A stretch of DNA of 64,000 bases from contig CAMTWK010000026.1 of the NCBI GenBank assembly GCA_947085425.1, positions 43,576-107,575 on the forward strand, written 5' to 3'. The notes under the pieces were generated by a model. It made no database searches, was not told where the DNA came from, and was given only the letters and a program-made list of their open reading frames with translations. This document shows positions 24,637-33,237 of the stretch, in pieces. This DNA comes from UKL13-2 sp947085425 (GTDB lineage Bacteria; Pseudomonadota; Gammaproteobacteria; Burkholderiales; Usitatibacteraceae). The number at the start of each line of letters is the position of its first letter. Position 1 is the first letter of the stretch. Position numbers and translations under genes: made by a program.

Positions 24637-25050
24637 ATGACAGAATTTATTTCCCAAAACATGATGCTGGTTGCACTTTTTTTTGCCAGCGGTGTCATGT
24701 TGCTTTGGCCGACAATTTCCAAATCACTTGGCGGCTCTAAAGATATCGGCACGCTGGAAGCGACCCGACTCATGAATTCCGGCGACGCATTGGTGCTCGA
24801 CATCCGCGACAACGGCGAATTTAGTGGCGGGCGTATTCCCAAGTCGAAAAACGTGCCGTTGGCAGAGTTGGACAAACGTATTGAGGATTTCTCAAAATTT
24901 AAAGATAAGCCGGTCATTGTCACCTGTCGCAGCAATAGCCGCGCGGGCGCCGCCGTCAGATTGCTTAAGGCCAAGGGCTTTAGTCAGGTTTATCAACTTG
25001 CCGGCGGATTTGCGGCTTGGCAACAAGCCAGTCTGCCCGTCGAGAAGTAA
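24637..25050 (+). CDS. Membrane-anchored rhodanese-like sulfurtransferase
   Basis: 137 codons. One N-terminal transmembrane helix (about 8-27) is followed by a single rhodanese domain (40-135) with the active-site loop VTCRSNSRAG (Cys near residue 90) and the closing LAGGFAAW motif. It is first in the rhodanese-grxC-secB cluster, divergent from gpmA across a 257-bp gap in which I see no gene. The likely role is sulfur transfer or cyanide/thiosulfate handling at the inner membrane; the acceptor is unknown. Confidence 0.92.
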   Translation: MTEFISQNMMLVALFFASGVMLLWPTISKSLGGSKDIGTLEATRLMNSGDALVLDIRDNGEFSGGRIPKSKNVPLAELDKRIEDFSKFKDKPVIVTCRSNSRAGAAVRLLKAKGFSQVYQLAGGFAAWQQASLPVEK

Positions 25051-25066
25051 CGAAGGGACTATCACA

Positions 25067-25330
25067 ATGCAAAAAGTAACCATGTATTCGACTGCCGTTT
25101 GCCCTTATTGCCAAATGGCAGAACGTTTGTTGAACACCAAGGGCGTGACTGAAATCGACAAAGTCCGCATTGATCTCGACCCGGTCAAGCGCGATGAAAT
25201 GATGGCTAAAACGCAGCGCCGCACGGTTCCACAAATTTATATCGGAGAAGTCCATGTTGGTGGCTTTGACGATTTAAGTGCGCTCGATAAGGCCGGCAAA
25301 CTCGAACCCCTGCTGGCCGGCACAAATTAA
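25067..25330 (+). CDS. grxC: Glutaredoxin 3
   Basis: 87 codons from ATG 25067, 16 bp after the rhodanese stop and with a GAAGGGA ribosome site; longer frames upstream run inside the rhodanese gene. The active site is CPYC (residues 12-15), with TVPQIYIGEVHVGG (cis-Pro loop and GSH-binding GG) following. It reduces disulfides and glutathione mixed disulfides in the cytoplasm. Second gene of the rhodanese-grxC-secB cluster. Confidence 0.97.
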   Translation: MQKVTMYSTAVCPYCQMAERLLNTKGVTEIDKVRIDLDPVKRDEMMAKTQRRTVPQIYIGEVHVGGFDDLSALDKAGKLEPLLAGTN

Positions 25331-25404
25331 TTTCACCCGACCCTCGCCAATTGGGGCCGATCGTTTTTATTGTTTGTATTATGTTTTGACGTATTAATTT
25401 AAGG

Positions 25405-25929
25405 ATGAATGAAATGACCGACACAATCGACACCGCAGCAGCAGCAGCCGCACCAGCAAATCAGGAAAACCAGCCTCTTTACAACATCGAAAAAATTTAC
25501 GTAAAAGATCTTTCGGTGGAAGTACCCAATGCCCCGGGAATTTTCCTGGAACGAGAAGCACCGCAGGTTGATGTGCAATTGCATCACGCCTCAAAGTCGG
25601 TCGACGATGGCATTTATCAAACTGAATTGACCATTACCGTGACTGCAAAAATCGGCGAAAAGACCATGTTTCTAGCCGAAGCCAATCAGGCTGGCATTTT
25701 CCAGATTCGCAACGTACCCAATCAAGATTTGGACGCGATTCTTGGCATTGGTAACCCGAACATTCTCTACCCGTACGTTCGCGAAACCATTTCCGACGCC
25801 ATTACCCGCGCCGGATTCCCACCGGTTTTGCTGAACCCAGTGAATTTTGAGGCGCTGTATCAGGCTCAAAAAGCGCAAGAAGCGCAGGCCGCCACCCAGC
25901 AGCCGGCCATTGCCACAACAACACATTAA
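25405..25929 (+). CDS. secB: Protein-export chaperone SecB
   Basis: 174 codons, slightly longer than usual (about 155-160) because of an Ala-rich N-terminal stretch and a Gln/Ala tail. The body has YNIEKIYVKDLSVEVPNAP, ITVTAKI, the AGIF motif and NILYPYVRETISDA. It binds unfolded precursors as a tetramer and hands them to SecA. An intrinsic-terminator-like hairpin lies 51 bp downstream. Confidence 0.97.
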   Translation: MNEMTDTIDTAAAAAAPANQENQPLYNIEKIYVKDLSVEVPNAPGIFLEREAPQVDVQLHHASKSVDDGIYQTELTITVTAKIGEKTMFLAEANQAGIFQIRNVPNQDLDAILGIGNPNILYPYVRETISDAITRAGFPPVLLNPVNFEALYQAQKAQEAQAATQQPAIATTTH

Positions 25930-25940
25930 TCACCGGGCCA

Positions 25941-26552
25941 ATGCAAATTAAGCGTTTTTTCGTGTTGTCAATTTGCTCCAAAAACGCCGCAGCCTTCGCT
26001 GCGGCGTTTTTGCTGGTTACCACCGTCATCAATGCGCAACCGTTGCCGCCTGATAAGTCGGTTGCCGGCAATCCAGCCACGGCAGCACCGTTGGCATCGA
26101 CAAAACCTGCCGTATCCACCACAGCGGCTCCCGTAACAGCCATACCTGCCAACACCGCGGTCCCCCTCAAATTATTTGTCACTATTGGTGATCGGCCGGC
26201 GGTGTTGTTTGATGCCCCGTCCAATCGCGCCAACAAAATTTTCATCGTTGTGCGCCTGACACCGCTGGAATTACTGGTGAAACTCGAAAAAATGACCAAA
26301 GTTCGCGATGCCGACGGCATTGTCGGCTGGGTGGATAACGACGCTCTTGGTTCGCGCCGTCACGTGCAAGTTTTCGTGCCTGTTGCGACTGTGCGTACGA
26401 CACCCAGTGCCACGGGAAATTTGTTATTCGATGCACAACGCAGCGTACTGCTGGAGGTAACCGGTGCCACGACCGCCGATGGTTGGTTACCGGTCAAACA
26501 TCGGGACGGTCAAGGTGGATTTATTCAGCTGTCTCAGATTTGGGGTGGTTAA
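25941..26552 (+). CDS. Secreted bacterial-SH3-domain protein
   Basis: 203 codons. A convincing signal peptide (basic MQIKR, hydrophobic stretch, cleavage after VINA about residue 32) is followed by a Pro/Ala/Thr-rich linker (33-75) and two SH3-like modules (about 78-135 and 140-200, the second with VRTTPSATGNLL and a DGWLPVKHRDGQGGFI ending). SH3 repeats of this type bind peptidoglycan or protein partners in the envelope; the exact role is unknown. Oddly, residues 14-24 of the signal peptide are encoded by a perfect terminator-type hairpin (25981-26011), presumably also serving secB. Confidence 0.8.
   Translation: MQIKRFFVLSICSKNAAAFAAAFLLVTTVINAQPLPPDKSVAGNPATAAPLASTKPAVSTTAAPVTAIPANTAVPLKLFVTIGDRPAVLFDAPSNRANKIFIVVRLTPLELLVKLEKMTKVRDADGIVGWVDNDALGSRRHVQVFVPVATVRTTPSATGNLLFDAQRSVLLEVTGATTADGWLPVKHRDGQGGFIQLSQIWGG
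25981..26011 (+). terminator. Terminator-type hairpin inside the SH3 gene's signal-peptide codons
   Basis: A perfect 12-bp stem AAAACGCCGCAG/CTGCGGCGTTTT with loop CCTTCG, followed by T and located 51 bp after secB. It has all features of a Rho-independent terminator (GC-rich lower stem, A-run and T-run), yet lies 40 bp inside the next reading frame and encodes NAAAFAAAF of the signal peptide. Confidence 0.75.
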
Positions 26553-26570
26553 TATGCGCGGCTTTTATCC

Positions 26571-27575
26571 TTGCCGACCAAGCAAAGCGTGAAGATCGCC
26601 ATACTCGGTGCCGGCGCTTGGGGAACGGCTTTGGCGGTGGCGCTTGCCAAAAAAAATTCGGTCGTATTGTGGGGCCGGGACAAGTCGCAAATGGCTGCAC
26701 TGGCCTCAACCCGGGTCAATCAAAAATATTTACCGGAAATTCAGCTGCCTGAAAATATCAACATCACCAGCAACTTATGTGATGCGGTTGCAGATGCCGA
26801 TGTTGTTCTGATCGCCACATCAACCGCCGGTCTGGCCGATACTATTACCGCCATCAACGCCGTTACCACTCTGGCCCCGCCCATCATATGGGCGTGTAAA
26901 GGATTTGTTCGGGCGACCGGGCTGCTGCCGCACGAAACGGTGGGTGGTATGGTCGCAGTCAACCAAAAATACGGTGTCATTTCCGGTCCGAGCTTTGCCG
27001 ATGAGGTCGCCAAAGGCCTGCCATGCGCATTAACTTTGGCGGCCAATGATTTCGAGTTTGCGAAAAAACTCTCCGCTGACCTCAGTCATCAAGCTTTGCG
27101 GGTTTATTCGTCGGCGGACCTGATCGGTGTTGAGCTGGGCGGAGCACTGAAGAACGTCATGGCGATCGCAGCGGGGATTTCGGATGGTATGCAGTTGGGT
27201 CTCAACGCCCGCGCCGCGCTGATCACACGCGGCTTGGCGGAGATGGTCCGACTGGGTGTGGCCATGGGCGGCAAGTCGGAAACATTTATGGGCTTGACTG
27301 GCGTCGGTGATCTGATCCTGACGGCGACCGGTGATTTGTCGCGTAATCGCCGGGTTGGATTGTTATTATCAAAAGGCCATTCACTCACCGAAATATTGGC
27401 GCAGCTCGGTCATGTGGCGGAGGGCGTAAATTCGGCCCAGACCACTCTGAAGCTTGCGCGGAAACACCAGATCTCGATGCCGATTACCGAGGCTGTTAAC
27501 AATGTCTTGTTTCATGACGCCAATCCGCGCGACGCATTAAAAGCGCTGCTGGCGCGTGAAGCCAAGGCCGAATGA
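26571..27575 (+). CDS. gpsA: Glycerol-3-phosphate dehydrogenase [NAD(P)+]
   Basis: 334 codons from TTG 26571; a GTG at 26589, directly before KIAILGAGAWG, is an equally plausible start. It makes sn-glycerol 3-phosphate for phospholipid synthesis from dihydroxyacetone phosphate. The Rossmann motif GAGAWGTALA (about residues 12-21), GPSFADEVAKGLP (about 140) and the substrate-binding GGALKNVMAIAAG (with the catalytic Lys) are present. It is the last gene of the secB cluster and may share its transcript with the SH3 gene. Confidence 0.96.
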   Translation: MPTKQSVKIAILGAGAWGTALAVALAKKNSVVLWGRDKSQMAALASTRVNQKYLPEIQLPENINITSNLCDAVADADVVLIATSTAGLADTITAINAVTTLAPPIIWACKGFVRATGLLPHETVGGMVAVNQKYGVISGPSFADEVAKGLPCALTLAANDFEFAKKLSADLSHQALRVYSSADLIGVELGGALKNVMAIAAGISDGMQLGLNARAALITRGLAEMVRLGVAMGGKSETFMGLTGVGDLILTATGDLSRNRRVGLLLSKGHSLTEILAQLGHVAEGVNSAQTTLKLARKHQISMPITEAVNNVLFHDANPRDALKALLAREAKAE

Positions 27576-27666
27576 CCATTTGTACGCGGCACACTTAACC
27601 GGCCAGCCGCAGCACACCGGGAATCGTCGTAGAATCCGCGAAAGTCTTCCCTGCCCGCGCACCCTT

Positions 27667-27702
27667 GCCCCACACTTCGCCCCACACTTTGCCCCACACT
27701 TT
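27667..27702 (+). repeat. Three tandem 12-bp repeats upstream of argB
   Basis: Three direct copies of GCCCCACACTT(C/T) lie immediately 5' of the argB start, in the gpsA-argB gap. Exact repeats of a 12-mer suggest slippage or stacked binding sites. Confidence 0.8.
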
Positions 27703-27714
27703 GGAATCTTCTCC

Positions 27715-28764
27715 ATGCCTGAAAAATCCCCTCCCAAGAAAAAATCATCGCCGACGACCGCTGCTGCCAATGGCGCGCCGCACGCAAGAGGCAAGATTGA
27801 ACCCGACGCGCCCTCAACAAAGGCTGTTGAAAAAAAAGTCGAGGATGCCGCCAATAAGATCGGCACCATCTCTGCCGCCCAAAAAGCGGAAGTGCTGATT
27901 GAAGCGCTGCCCTACATTCAACGCTTCTGGGATAAAAACATTGTTGTCAAATACGGCGGCAATGCCATGACCGACCACGGACTTCAGGAGGATTTTGCCG
28001 AAGACATCACGCTGCTGAAGTTGGTCGGCATGAATCCGGTTGTGGTCCATGGTGGCGGCCCGCAAATTAATTCGCTTTTGTCAAAAATAGGCAAGGAAGG
28101 ACAGTTCATTCAGGGTATGCGTGTCACCGACGACGAAACGCTGGACGTGGTGGAGATGGTGCTGGGTGGATTGGTTAATCAGGAAATTGTCAGCCTGATC
28201 AACAAGGCGGGCGGCAAGGCGGTGGGGCTCACCGGCAAGGATGGCAACTTTATCCATGCCCGCAAAATGACCGTCAAGTCCACGGAAGACAAACGTAAAA
28301 AAATTGATATCGGCCTGGTCGGCGAGGTGGTGAAGATTGATACCGCGATTATTGATTTGCTCGACTCGAAGGACTTTATCCCGGTGATCGCGCCACTGGG
28401 GGTGGATGAACATGGCACCGCCTACAATATCAACGCGGATGTGGTGGCAGGCAAAATTGCCATCGCGCTACAGGCGGAAAAATTGATATTCCTCACCAAC
28501 ACCAAGGGTGTCTTGGACAAACAGGGCAACGTATTGACCAACCTGACGTCGCAACGCATTCAGGAGTTAATTATCGACGGTACCATCTCCGGCGGCATGA
28601 TTCCAAAAATCGATTTTGCGCTCGACGCGGTAAAAAATGGCGTGCGCACGGCGCACATTATCGACGGTAGGGTACCCCACGCGCTGTTGCTGGAAGTGCT
28701 CACCAGTGGCGGCGTTGGCACCTTGATCCGTGGCGCCAGCGCCAATCGAGGCAATGGAAAGTAA
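27715..28764 (+). CDS. argB: Acetylglutamate kinase
   Basis: 349 codons from ATG 27715. It phosphorylates N-acetylglutamate, the second step of arginine synthesis. Core motifs: VVKYGGNAM (Lys, about 80), VVHGGGPQI (about 112), NINADVVAGKIA and GTISGGMIPK. The first about 48 residues (MPEKSPPKKKSS..., Pro/Lys/Ala-rich) are absent from typical ArgB proteins (about 295-300 aa), which begin near AAQKAEVLIEALPYI. The extension could be real and disordered, or the true start could be internal, but no in-frame ATG lies between. The N-terminal helix for arginine-sensing oligomers is not clear. Confidence 0.95.
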   Translation: MPEKSPPKKKSSPTTAAANGAPHARGKIEPDAPSTKAVEKKVEDAANKIGTISAAQKAEVLIEALPYIQRFWDKNIVVKYGGNAMTDHGLQEDFAEDITLLKLVGMNPVVVHGGGPQINSLLSKIGKEGQFIQGMRVTDDETLDVVEMVLGGLVNQEIVSLINKAGGKAVGLTGKDGNFIHARKMTVKSTEDKRKKIDIGLVGEVVKIDTAIIDLLDSKDFIPVIAPLGVDEHGTAYNINADVVAGKIAIALQAEKLIFLTNTKGVLDKQGNVLTNLTSQRIQELIIDGTISGGMIPKIDFALDAVKNGVRTAHIIDGRVPHALLLEVLTSGGVGTLIRGASANRGNGK

Positions 28765-28827
28765 CTCATTTGGTGGCAACCGTCTTCAGCTGTTATTGGC
28801 TGGAACAGCGCGCCAACATTAGGGTTT

Positions 28828-29982
28828 TCAGTCGTATTTCACACCAATAATTGCCGTGACCATACGCGCCAACTTTAGCGCCACCCATGATTTCAACCGC
28901 AACCATGGCCCGCGTTGCTGCCAGCGGGCAAAATTGAGCTGGATTGCATTCGCTTTTATTTCGGCCATCACCGACGCCCGCAAGGTCTCGGCAAAATCCA
29001 CATCAATGGCAACCACATTGGCTTCCCGATTGACCAACAAACTAAACGGGTCAAGGTTTGATGAGCCCACCGTTGCCCAGCGACCATCAATCACCGCCAC
29101 TTTGCCGTGCAACATGGCTGGTTGGTACTCGTAAATCGCAACGCCGGCACCTAGAAATTTGTCATACAGTGCGCGGGTCGCCATTTGCAAAATGAGGTGA
29201 TCGGCCGCGCCTTGTAACAATATGGTGACCAACACGCCTCGTCGTGAGGCATTTACCAGTGCATTACGTAATTTTCTGCCCGGAAAAAAATACGAGCTGG
29301 CAACCAGCACTTCATTCTTGGCATGATCAATCGCCGCGATATAGGCGCGCTCAATGCTGCGACGGCTGCGTAAATTATCGCGCGCGATAAAAACCAAAGC
29401 GGACGGCCCGACCGGCAACTGCGATACCTCTGGAATGCGTGCGCGACGGGTGCGTTGCTTGAGGTTAAACCACCGTATCTTCTGCCAAAGTTGCTGCACA
29501 CTCGGATAGATGTCCGCCAATATCGGCCCCTCCAGCCTGACCGCGTAGTCATATCGCGGCATGTGTGCGGACAGGTTTTCATTAAAGTCATCTATGATAT
29601 TAATGCCGCCGATATAGGCATACTTGCCGTCGATCAGGACAATCTTGCGATGCAAACGACGCACCCGATATCGTCGATAGTCGAACACGGTGCGCACTGG
29701 TAAATAAATATGCACCTCGACACCCGACTGCCGCATGCGCTCAAAAAATGCCGCCGGAGTGGTACGTGATCCAAATCCATCAATCATCACGCGCACATTC
29801 ACACCACGGGCGGCCGCGCGCATGAGGGCATTTGCGATGCGTAACCCGGTAACATCTTCGACAAAAATATAAGTCTCGAGTCGAATATCGGCCGCCGCCG
29901 CATCGATGTCTGCCTCCAACGCGGGAAAAAATTCCGCACCATTTTTTAACAAAGCAATGCGATTCCCTTCGACTGGAATCAT
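28828..29982 (-). CDS. clsB: Cardiolipin synthase B-type phospholipase D
   Basis: 384 codons. Two PLD catalytic repeats, HRKIVLIDGKYAYIGG (about 112-127) and HGKVAVIDGRWATVGSSN (about 295-312), each with HxK(x4)D. There is no N-terminal membrane pair, matching ClsB (YbhO) rather than ClsA. It joins phosphatidylglycerol-type lipids to make cardiolipin at the inner membrane. It overlaps the preceding EEP-family gene by 4 bp (ATGA), reproducing the ybhP-clsB pairing of E. coli. Confidence 0.93.
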   Translation of the reverse strand: MIPVEGNRIALLKNGAEFFPALEADIDAAAADIRLETYIFVEDVTGLRIANALMRAAARGVNVRVMIDGFGSRTTPAAFFERMRQSGVEVHIYLPVRTVFDYRRYRVRRLHRKIVLIDGKYAYIGGINIIDDFNENLSAHMPRYDYAVRLEGPILADIYPSVQQLWQKIRWFNLKQRTRRARIPEVSQLPVGPSALVFIARDNLRSRRSIERAYIAAIDHAKNEVLVASSYFFPGRKLRNALVNASRRGVLVTILLQGAADHLILQMATRALYDKFLGAGVAIYEYQPAMLHGKVAVIDGRWATVGSSNLDPFSLLVNREANVVAIDVDFAETLRASVMAEIKANAIQLNFARWQQRGPWLRLKSWVALKLARMVTAIIGVKYD

Positions 29983-30800
29983 AGTTCCCCCGTTAGATTG
30001 GCATCCTTGATAGCGGACGACAGGGGTGAAAGGCGCACGGCCAGGCCGACATGATCAGACATGCGCCGCCAACTCGCCCCGCCGACGTTTCCGTGTAGCA
30101 GGCTGGCGGTCTCCACTTTCATGCCACGTACATAAATACGATCGAGGGTAAACAATGGCATTATTGCCGGGAAGGTTCGCGCCGGCGCACCGCGGGATAT
30201 TTCGAATGCCTCAATCAAGCCAAGCCGATCAGCGAGTTTTTCGCTCAGGCGGCTATGGCGCGCCCGCCAATCATTAAAGTCTCCCGCCACCACCAGCGGG
30301 GCAGGTGCCGGGGTCGCGTCTTGCAGAAATTCGATCAATCGCTCGATCTGCATGACCCGGCTGCGGTGAAACAAGCCCAAATGGACACACACACAAGTCA
30401 GTGGTAAAGCCATTCCCGGCACCGCAATGCGTGCCATTAAGTGCCCGCGGCTTTCAAAGCGATGATGAGAAACGTCGCGATTCACCCAGTTGACGATCGG
30501 ATAGGCCGACAATATTGCATTACCGTGATCACCATGACGGTGTTGGGCATTGGCACCGTAAACAATATCGGTGTAACGCCCCTCCTCCCTGTCGGCGATA
30601 TGTTCGTGCTGCGGGCGATCAGGCCAATCGTTAAATTTCTTCTTGTGTTTGGAGTGTGAGCCCTGCACTTCCTGCAACAACACAATGTCGGCGTCAAAAT
30701 CATGCAGGGTATCGCGCACTTCATGAATCACCACTTTGCGATTCAACGGTGACAGCCCCTTGTGAATGTTGTAAGTCGCAATTGAAATGGTCGCGCTCAT
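29979..30800 (-). CDS. Endonuclease/exonuclease/phosphatase-family protein (YbhP-like)
   Basis: 273 codons from ATG 30800, 3 bp after the nudB stop; a TTG one codon earlier is less likely. EEP-fold signatures: TYNIHKG (10-16), LLQEVQG with metal-ligand Glu (about 43), GDFNDW (about 172) and SDHVGLAV near the C-terminus. No signal peptide. YbhP-like proteins accompany clsB and may act on phospholipid head groups or phosphodiesters, but the substrate is not known. Confidence 0.9.
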   Translation of the reverse strand: MSATISIATYNIHKGLSPLNRKVVIHEVRDTLHDFDADIVLLQEVQGSHSKHKKKFNDWPDRPQHEHIADREEGRYTDIVYGANAQHRHGDHGNAILSAYPIVNWVNRDVSHHRFESRGHLMARIAVPGMALPLTCVCVHLGLFHRSRVMQIERLIEFLQDATPAPAPLVVAGDFNDWRARHSRLSEKLADRLGLIEAFEISRGAPARTFPAIMPLFTLDRIYVRGMKVETASLLHGNVGGASWRRMSDHVGLAVRLSPLSSAIKDANLTGEL

Positions 30801-30803
30801 CAA

Positions 30804-31298
30804 TTACTTCCAGCTTCCGCTAAACAACATTCGTTTTGACGGCAGCGCCAGTATTGCCTCGCGATTGGTCGGCGAAAAACATGCTGCAGCGGCTTGTTCA
30901 ATTGGCAACCAGAGATGTCGCAAATGCTCCCGGGGATTTAATACGATGGATGTTTCGCCGGGAACACAAAGATCAAACACGTGTTCACAATTGTGGGTGA
31001 CACCGGGCGCATACCGATGTCGCCAGATTTCATATATTTCATACTCGTTTTGTTGTTGCCAATCGAACAAGTGCAAATCGGACGCGTCAATGCCGGTTTC
31101 CTCAAACACTTCGCGCAGCGCAGTCTGCCGCAGTGTTTCACCGCTGTCCTGGCTGCCGGTGACACTTTGCCAATAGCCGGGTTGATCCGCACGTTCCATT
31201 AACAAAATTTCGCCTTGATCATTGTGAATAATAATCAGGGTCGAGCGCGGAATTTTGAAGGGCTTATTCGTCTGACCGTTGGTACGTTCTTGGTTCAT
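30804..31298 (-). CDS. nudB: Dihydroneopterin triphosphate diphosphatase (Nudix)
   Basis: 164 codons from ATG 31298; the open frame runs further upstream but that part overlaps the divergent transporter and has no family match. Nudix box GSQDSGETLRQTALREVFEETGI (residues about 56-78, split) with REVFEETG is canonical. The early FKIPRSTLIIIHND and the C-terminal HLRHLWLPIEQAAA match NudB, which removes pyrophosphate from dihydroneopterin triphosphate in folate synthesis. It is directly followed by the EEP gene and clsB. Confidence 0.92.
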   Translation of the reverse strand: MNQERTNGQTNKPFKIPRSTLIIIHNDQGEILLMERADQPGYWQSVTGSQDSGETLRQTALREVFEETGIDASDLHLFDWQQQNEYEIYEIWRHRYAPGVTHNCEHVFDLCVPGETSIVLNPREHLRHLWLPIEQAAAACFSPTNREAILALPSKRMLFSGSWK

Positions 31299-31370
31299 CT
31301 GGTTATTGTAGTGAATTAGTTTGACGTGCGGCACTGATAGACTGTTATCTTTGTCAAATCCGGTTGTGTT

Positions 31371-32300
31371 ATGGTTTCGTCTGCTGCACCGCTGGCACAT
31401 GCGCATTACCTGAAAGGTGCCGCTTGGGGATTGTTTGCGATTTCCATTTGGGTAGGCTGGATATTGCTCACCCGCTACGGTGTCACCACTTCCCTTTCCC
31501 CCTACGATATCACCGCGCTGCGGTTTGCCTGTGCGGGACTGTTGTTGTTGCCGATTGTGATTCGTGACGGCTTTGGCTTGCATCTGATCGGCATTCGCAC
31601 CTGGCTGGTCATTTGTTTTGGTGCGGGCGTACCGTACGTATTAATCGCCTCCGGTGGTTTGCAATTCGCGCCGGTGGCACACGCCGGCGCGCTGATACCT
31701 GGCACCATGCCGCTCTGGACGGCATTGCTGGCGATCTTGTTTTTACACGAAAAAATTGCCCGGCCAAGAAAGCTGGGGTTGTTGCTCATACCGGTGGGGA
31801 TTTTTATTTTTGTCGGTAGCGGCCTCACCAACTTTGAAACCGGCAATTGGCGCGGCCACATCCTATTTTTGACCGCCGCCATGTGTTGGGCAAGTTTTAC
31901 CGTTGCCATGCGCACCGCCAGCCTGAAAGGATTCAGCGCGCTTCATGCGGCCGCCGTGGTTTCGGTGGTGTCGGCGATCTGGTATTTGCCAGTGTACGTA
32001 TTTTTCCTGCCACATCGAATTGCGGAAGCGTCGCTTGGTGCGATTGTTGTGCAGACGATCTATCAGGGAATCTTTGTTTCCATCATTTCGCTGGTTGCCT
32101 ATGCCCGCGCAGTCAGCATTCTGGGCGCCTCACTCGGTGCGAGTTTTGCTTCGCTGGTGCCGGTCTTGGCGATGCTGGCGGCGATTCCATTGCTGGCAGA
32201 AGTGCCACGCACCGTGGACTACTTTGGCATTGCCGCCATTACTTTTGGCGTGTTCCTGTCGTCCGGTGCGTATCAGGCAATTTTCCAATCGCGACAATAA
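31371..32300 (+). CDS. DMT-superfamily transporter (EamA type)
   Basis: 309 codons with ten predicted hydrophobic segments in two EamA repeats of five helices each (about 15-145 and 160-300). The N-terminal GAAWGLFAISIWVGW is typical of the family. It is likely a metabolite exporter of the inner membrane; the substrate cannot be read from sequence. It is on the opposite strand to, and breaks up, the aspS/nudB neighbourhood that is contiguous in relatives. Confidence 0.9.
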   Translation: MVSSAAPLAHAHYLKGAAWGLFAISIWVGWILLTRYGVTTSLSPYDITALRFACAGLLLLPIVIRDGFGLHLIGIRTWLVICFGAGVPYVLIASGGLQFAPVAHAGALIPGTMPLWTALLAILFLHEKIARPRKLGLLLIPVGIFIFVGSGLTNFETGNWRGHILFLTAAMCWASFTVAMRTASLKGFSALHAAAVVSVVSAIWYLPVYVFFLPHRIAEASLGAIVVQTIYQGIFVSIISLVAYARAVSILGASLGASFASLVPVLAMLAAIPLLAEVPRTVDYFGIAAITFGVFLSSGAYQAIFQSRQ

Positions 32301-32304
32301 CGCG

Positions 32305-33237
32305 CTACTTTTTATCGACGCGCATTTTTGCGACGATTTCACCATTGCCGGAGAACCAAGCGTGCGGCATATCCTGGGTGCGGTGATTTGCATAAGGAAT
32401 ACCGTTTGCATCAATCGCGATCAGCCCAATGTCACCGTCGAAATCGCGCCCCAATTGTTCCAGCACCGCATCCACTGCCTGCTGCACACTCATGCCGCGC
32501 TCGATGTGGTCGGAAATTTGCCGGCAAGAAAGTCCACGGATGACATATTCCCCCGTGCCGGTCGCGGATGCACCAACAAATCTTGACGCATAGGTACCGG
32601 CACCTGGGATCGGCGTATCACCGACACGCCCGACCATTTTCATGGTGACACCACCGGTCGAGGTGGCCGCACAAATGGCGCCGGAACGATCAACTGCAAC
32701 GGCACCAATGGTGCCGCCCGCATACTCGGGATGCGCCATCAAGAAGGTCAGCGTGCGCCTCGCATTACTTCCCAATGCCTCAACCATCTTGGCTTTTTTT
32801 GACTGCCAGTCAACCTGCCGTGCGGCGGTGATGGGATCATGGTCGGCGTGGCCCATGGCGCGAGCGAAACGTAATGCGCCCTCACCGGTCAACATGACAT
32901 GGTCGGTTTGTTCCATCACTTGGCGCGCAACCAGAATCGGGTTTTTCACGCGCTGCAACGCCGAGACCGCACCCACCTGATGTTTGTCCGACACCATGAC
33001 GCAGGCGTCCATCTCAACGTAACCGTCGATATTGAGCACCCCACCGGTACCGGCATTAAATATCGGATTGTCTTCCAACACCATCGCCGCCGCACAGGCG
33101 GCATCAATCGCCGAACCGCCATCTTTCAAAATATTACGGCCCGCGGCAACGGCCGCTGCGGTGCCGTGGATGGCCTCATCTTCTGAGCCCGGTCGCCAAC
33201 TGCCCGCACCGCCGTGCACGATCAGTGAAATGGTCAT
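32305..33237 (-). CDS. Isoaspartyl peptidase / L-asparaginase (Ntn-hydrolase)
   Basis: 310 codons. It resembles plant-type asparaginase IaaA: autocleavage before a Thr gives alpha and beta chains. HGGAG (8-12), NAGTGGVLN (about 62-70) and the processing site GGTIGAVAVD (Thr about 178) are visible, with GGVTMKMVGRVGDTPIPGAG following. It removes isoaspartyl-X dipeptides and hydrolyses asparagine. Its ATG overlaps the aspS stop by 4 bp, so the two are translationally coupled. Confidence 0.93.
   Translation of the reverse strand: MTISLIVHGGAGSWRPGSEDEAIHGTAAAVAAGRNILKDGGSAIDAACAAAMVLEDNPIFNAGTGGVLNIDGYVEMDACVMVSDKHQVGAVSALQRVKNPILVARQVMEQTDHVMLTGEGALRFARAMGHADHDPITAARQVDWQSKKAKMVEALGSNARRTLTFLMAHPEYAGGTIGAVAVDRSGAICAATSTGGVTMKMVGRVGDTPIPGAGTYASRFVGASATGTGEYVIRGLSCRQISDHIERGMSVQQAVDAVLEQLGRDFDGDIGLIAIDANGIPYANHRTQDMPHAWFSGNGEIVAKMRVDKK

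Noticed and set aside
27556..27714. Upstream extension of argB to 27556
   Set aside because: It overlaps the end of gpsA and runs through tandem repeats giving APHF repeats; the ATG at 27715 is preferred.
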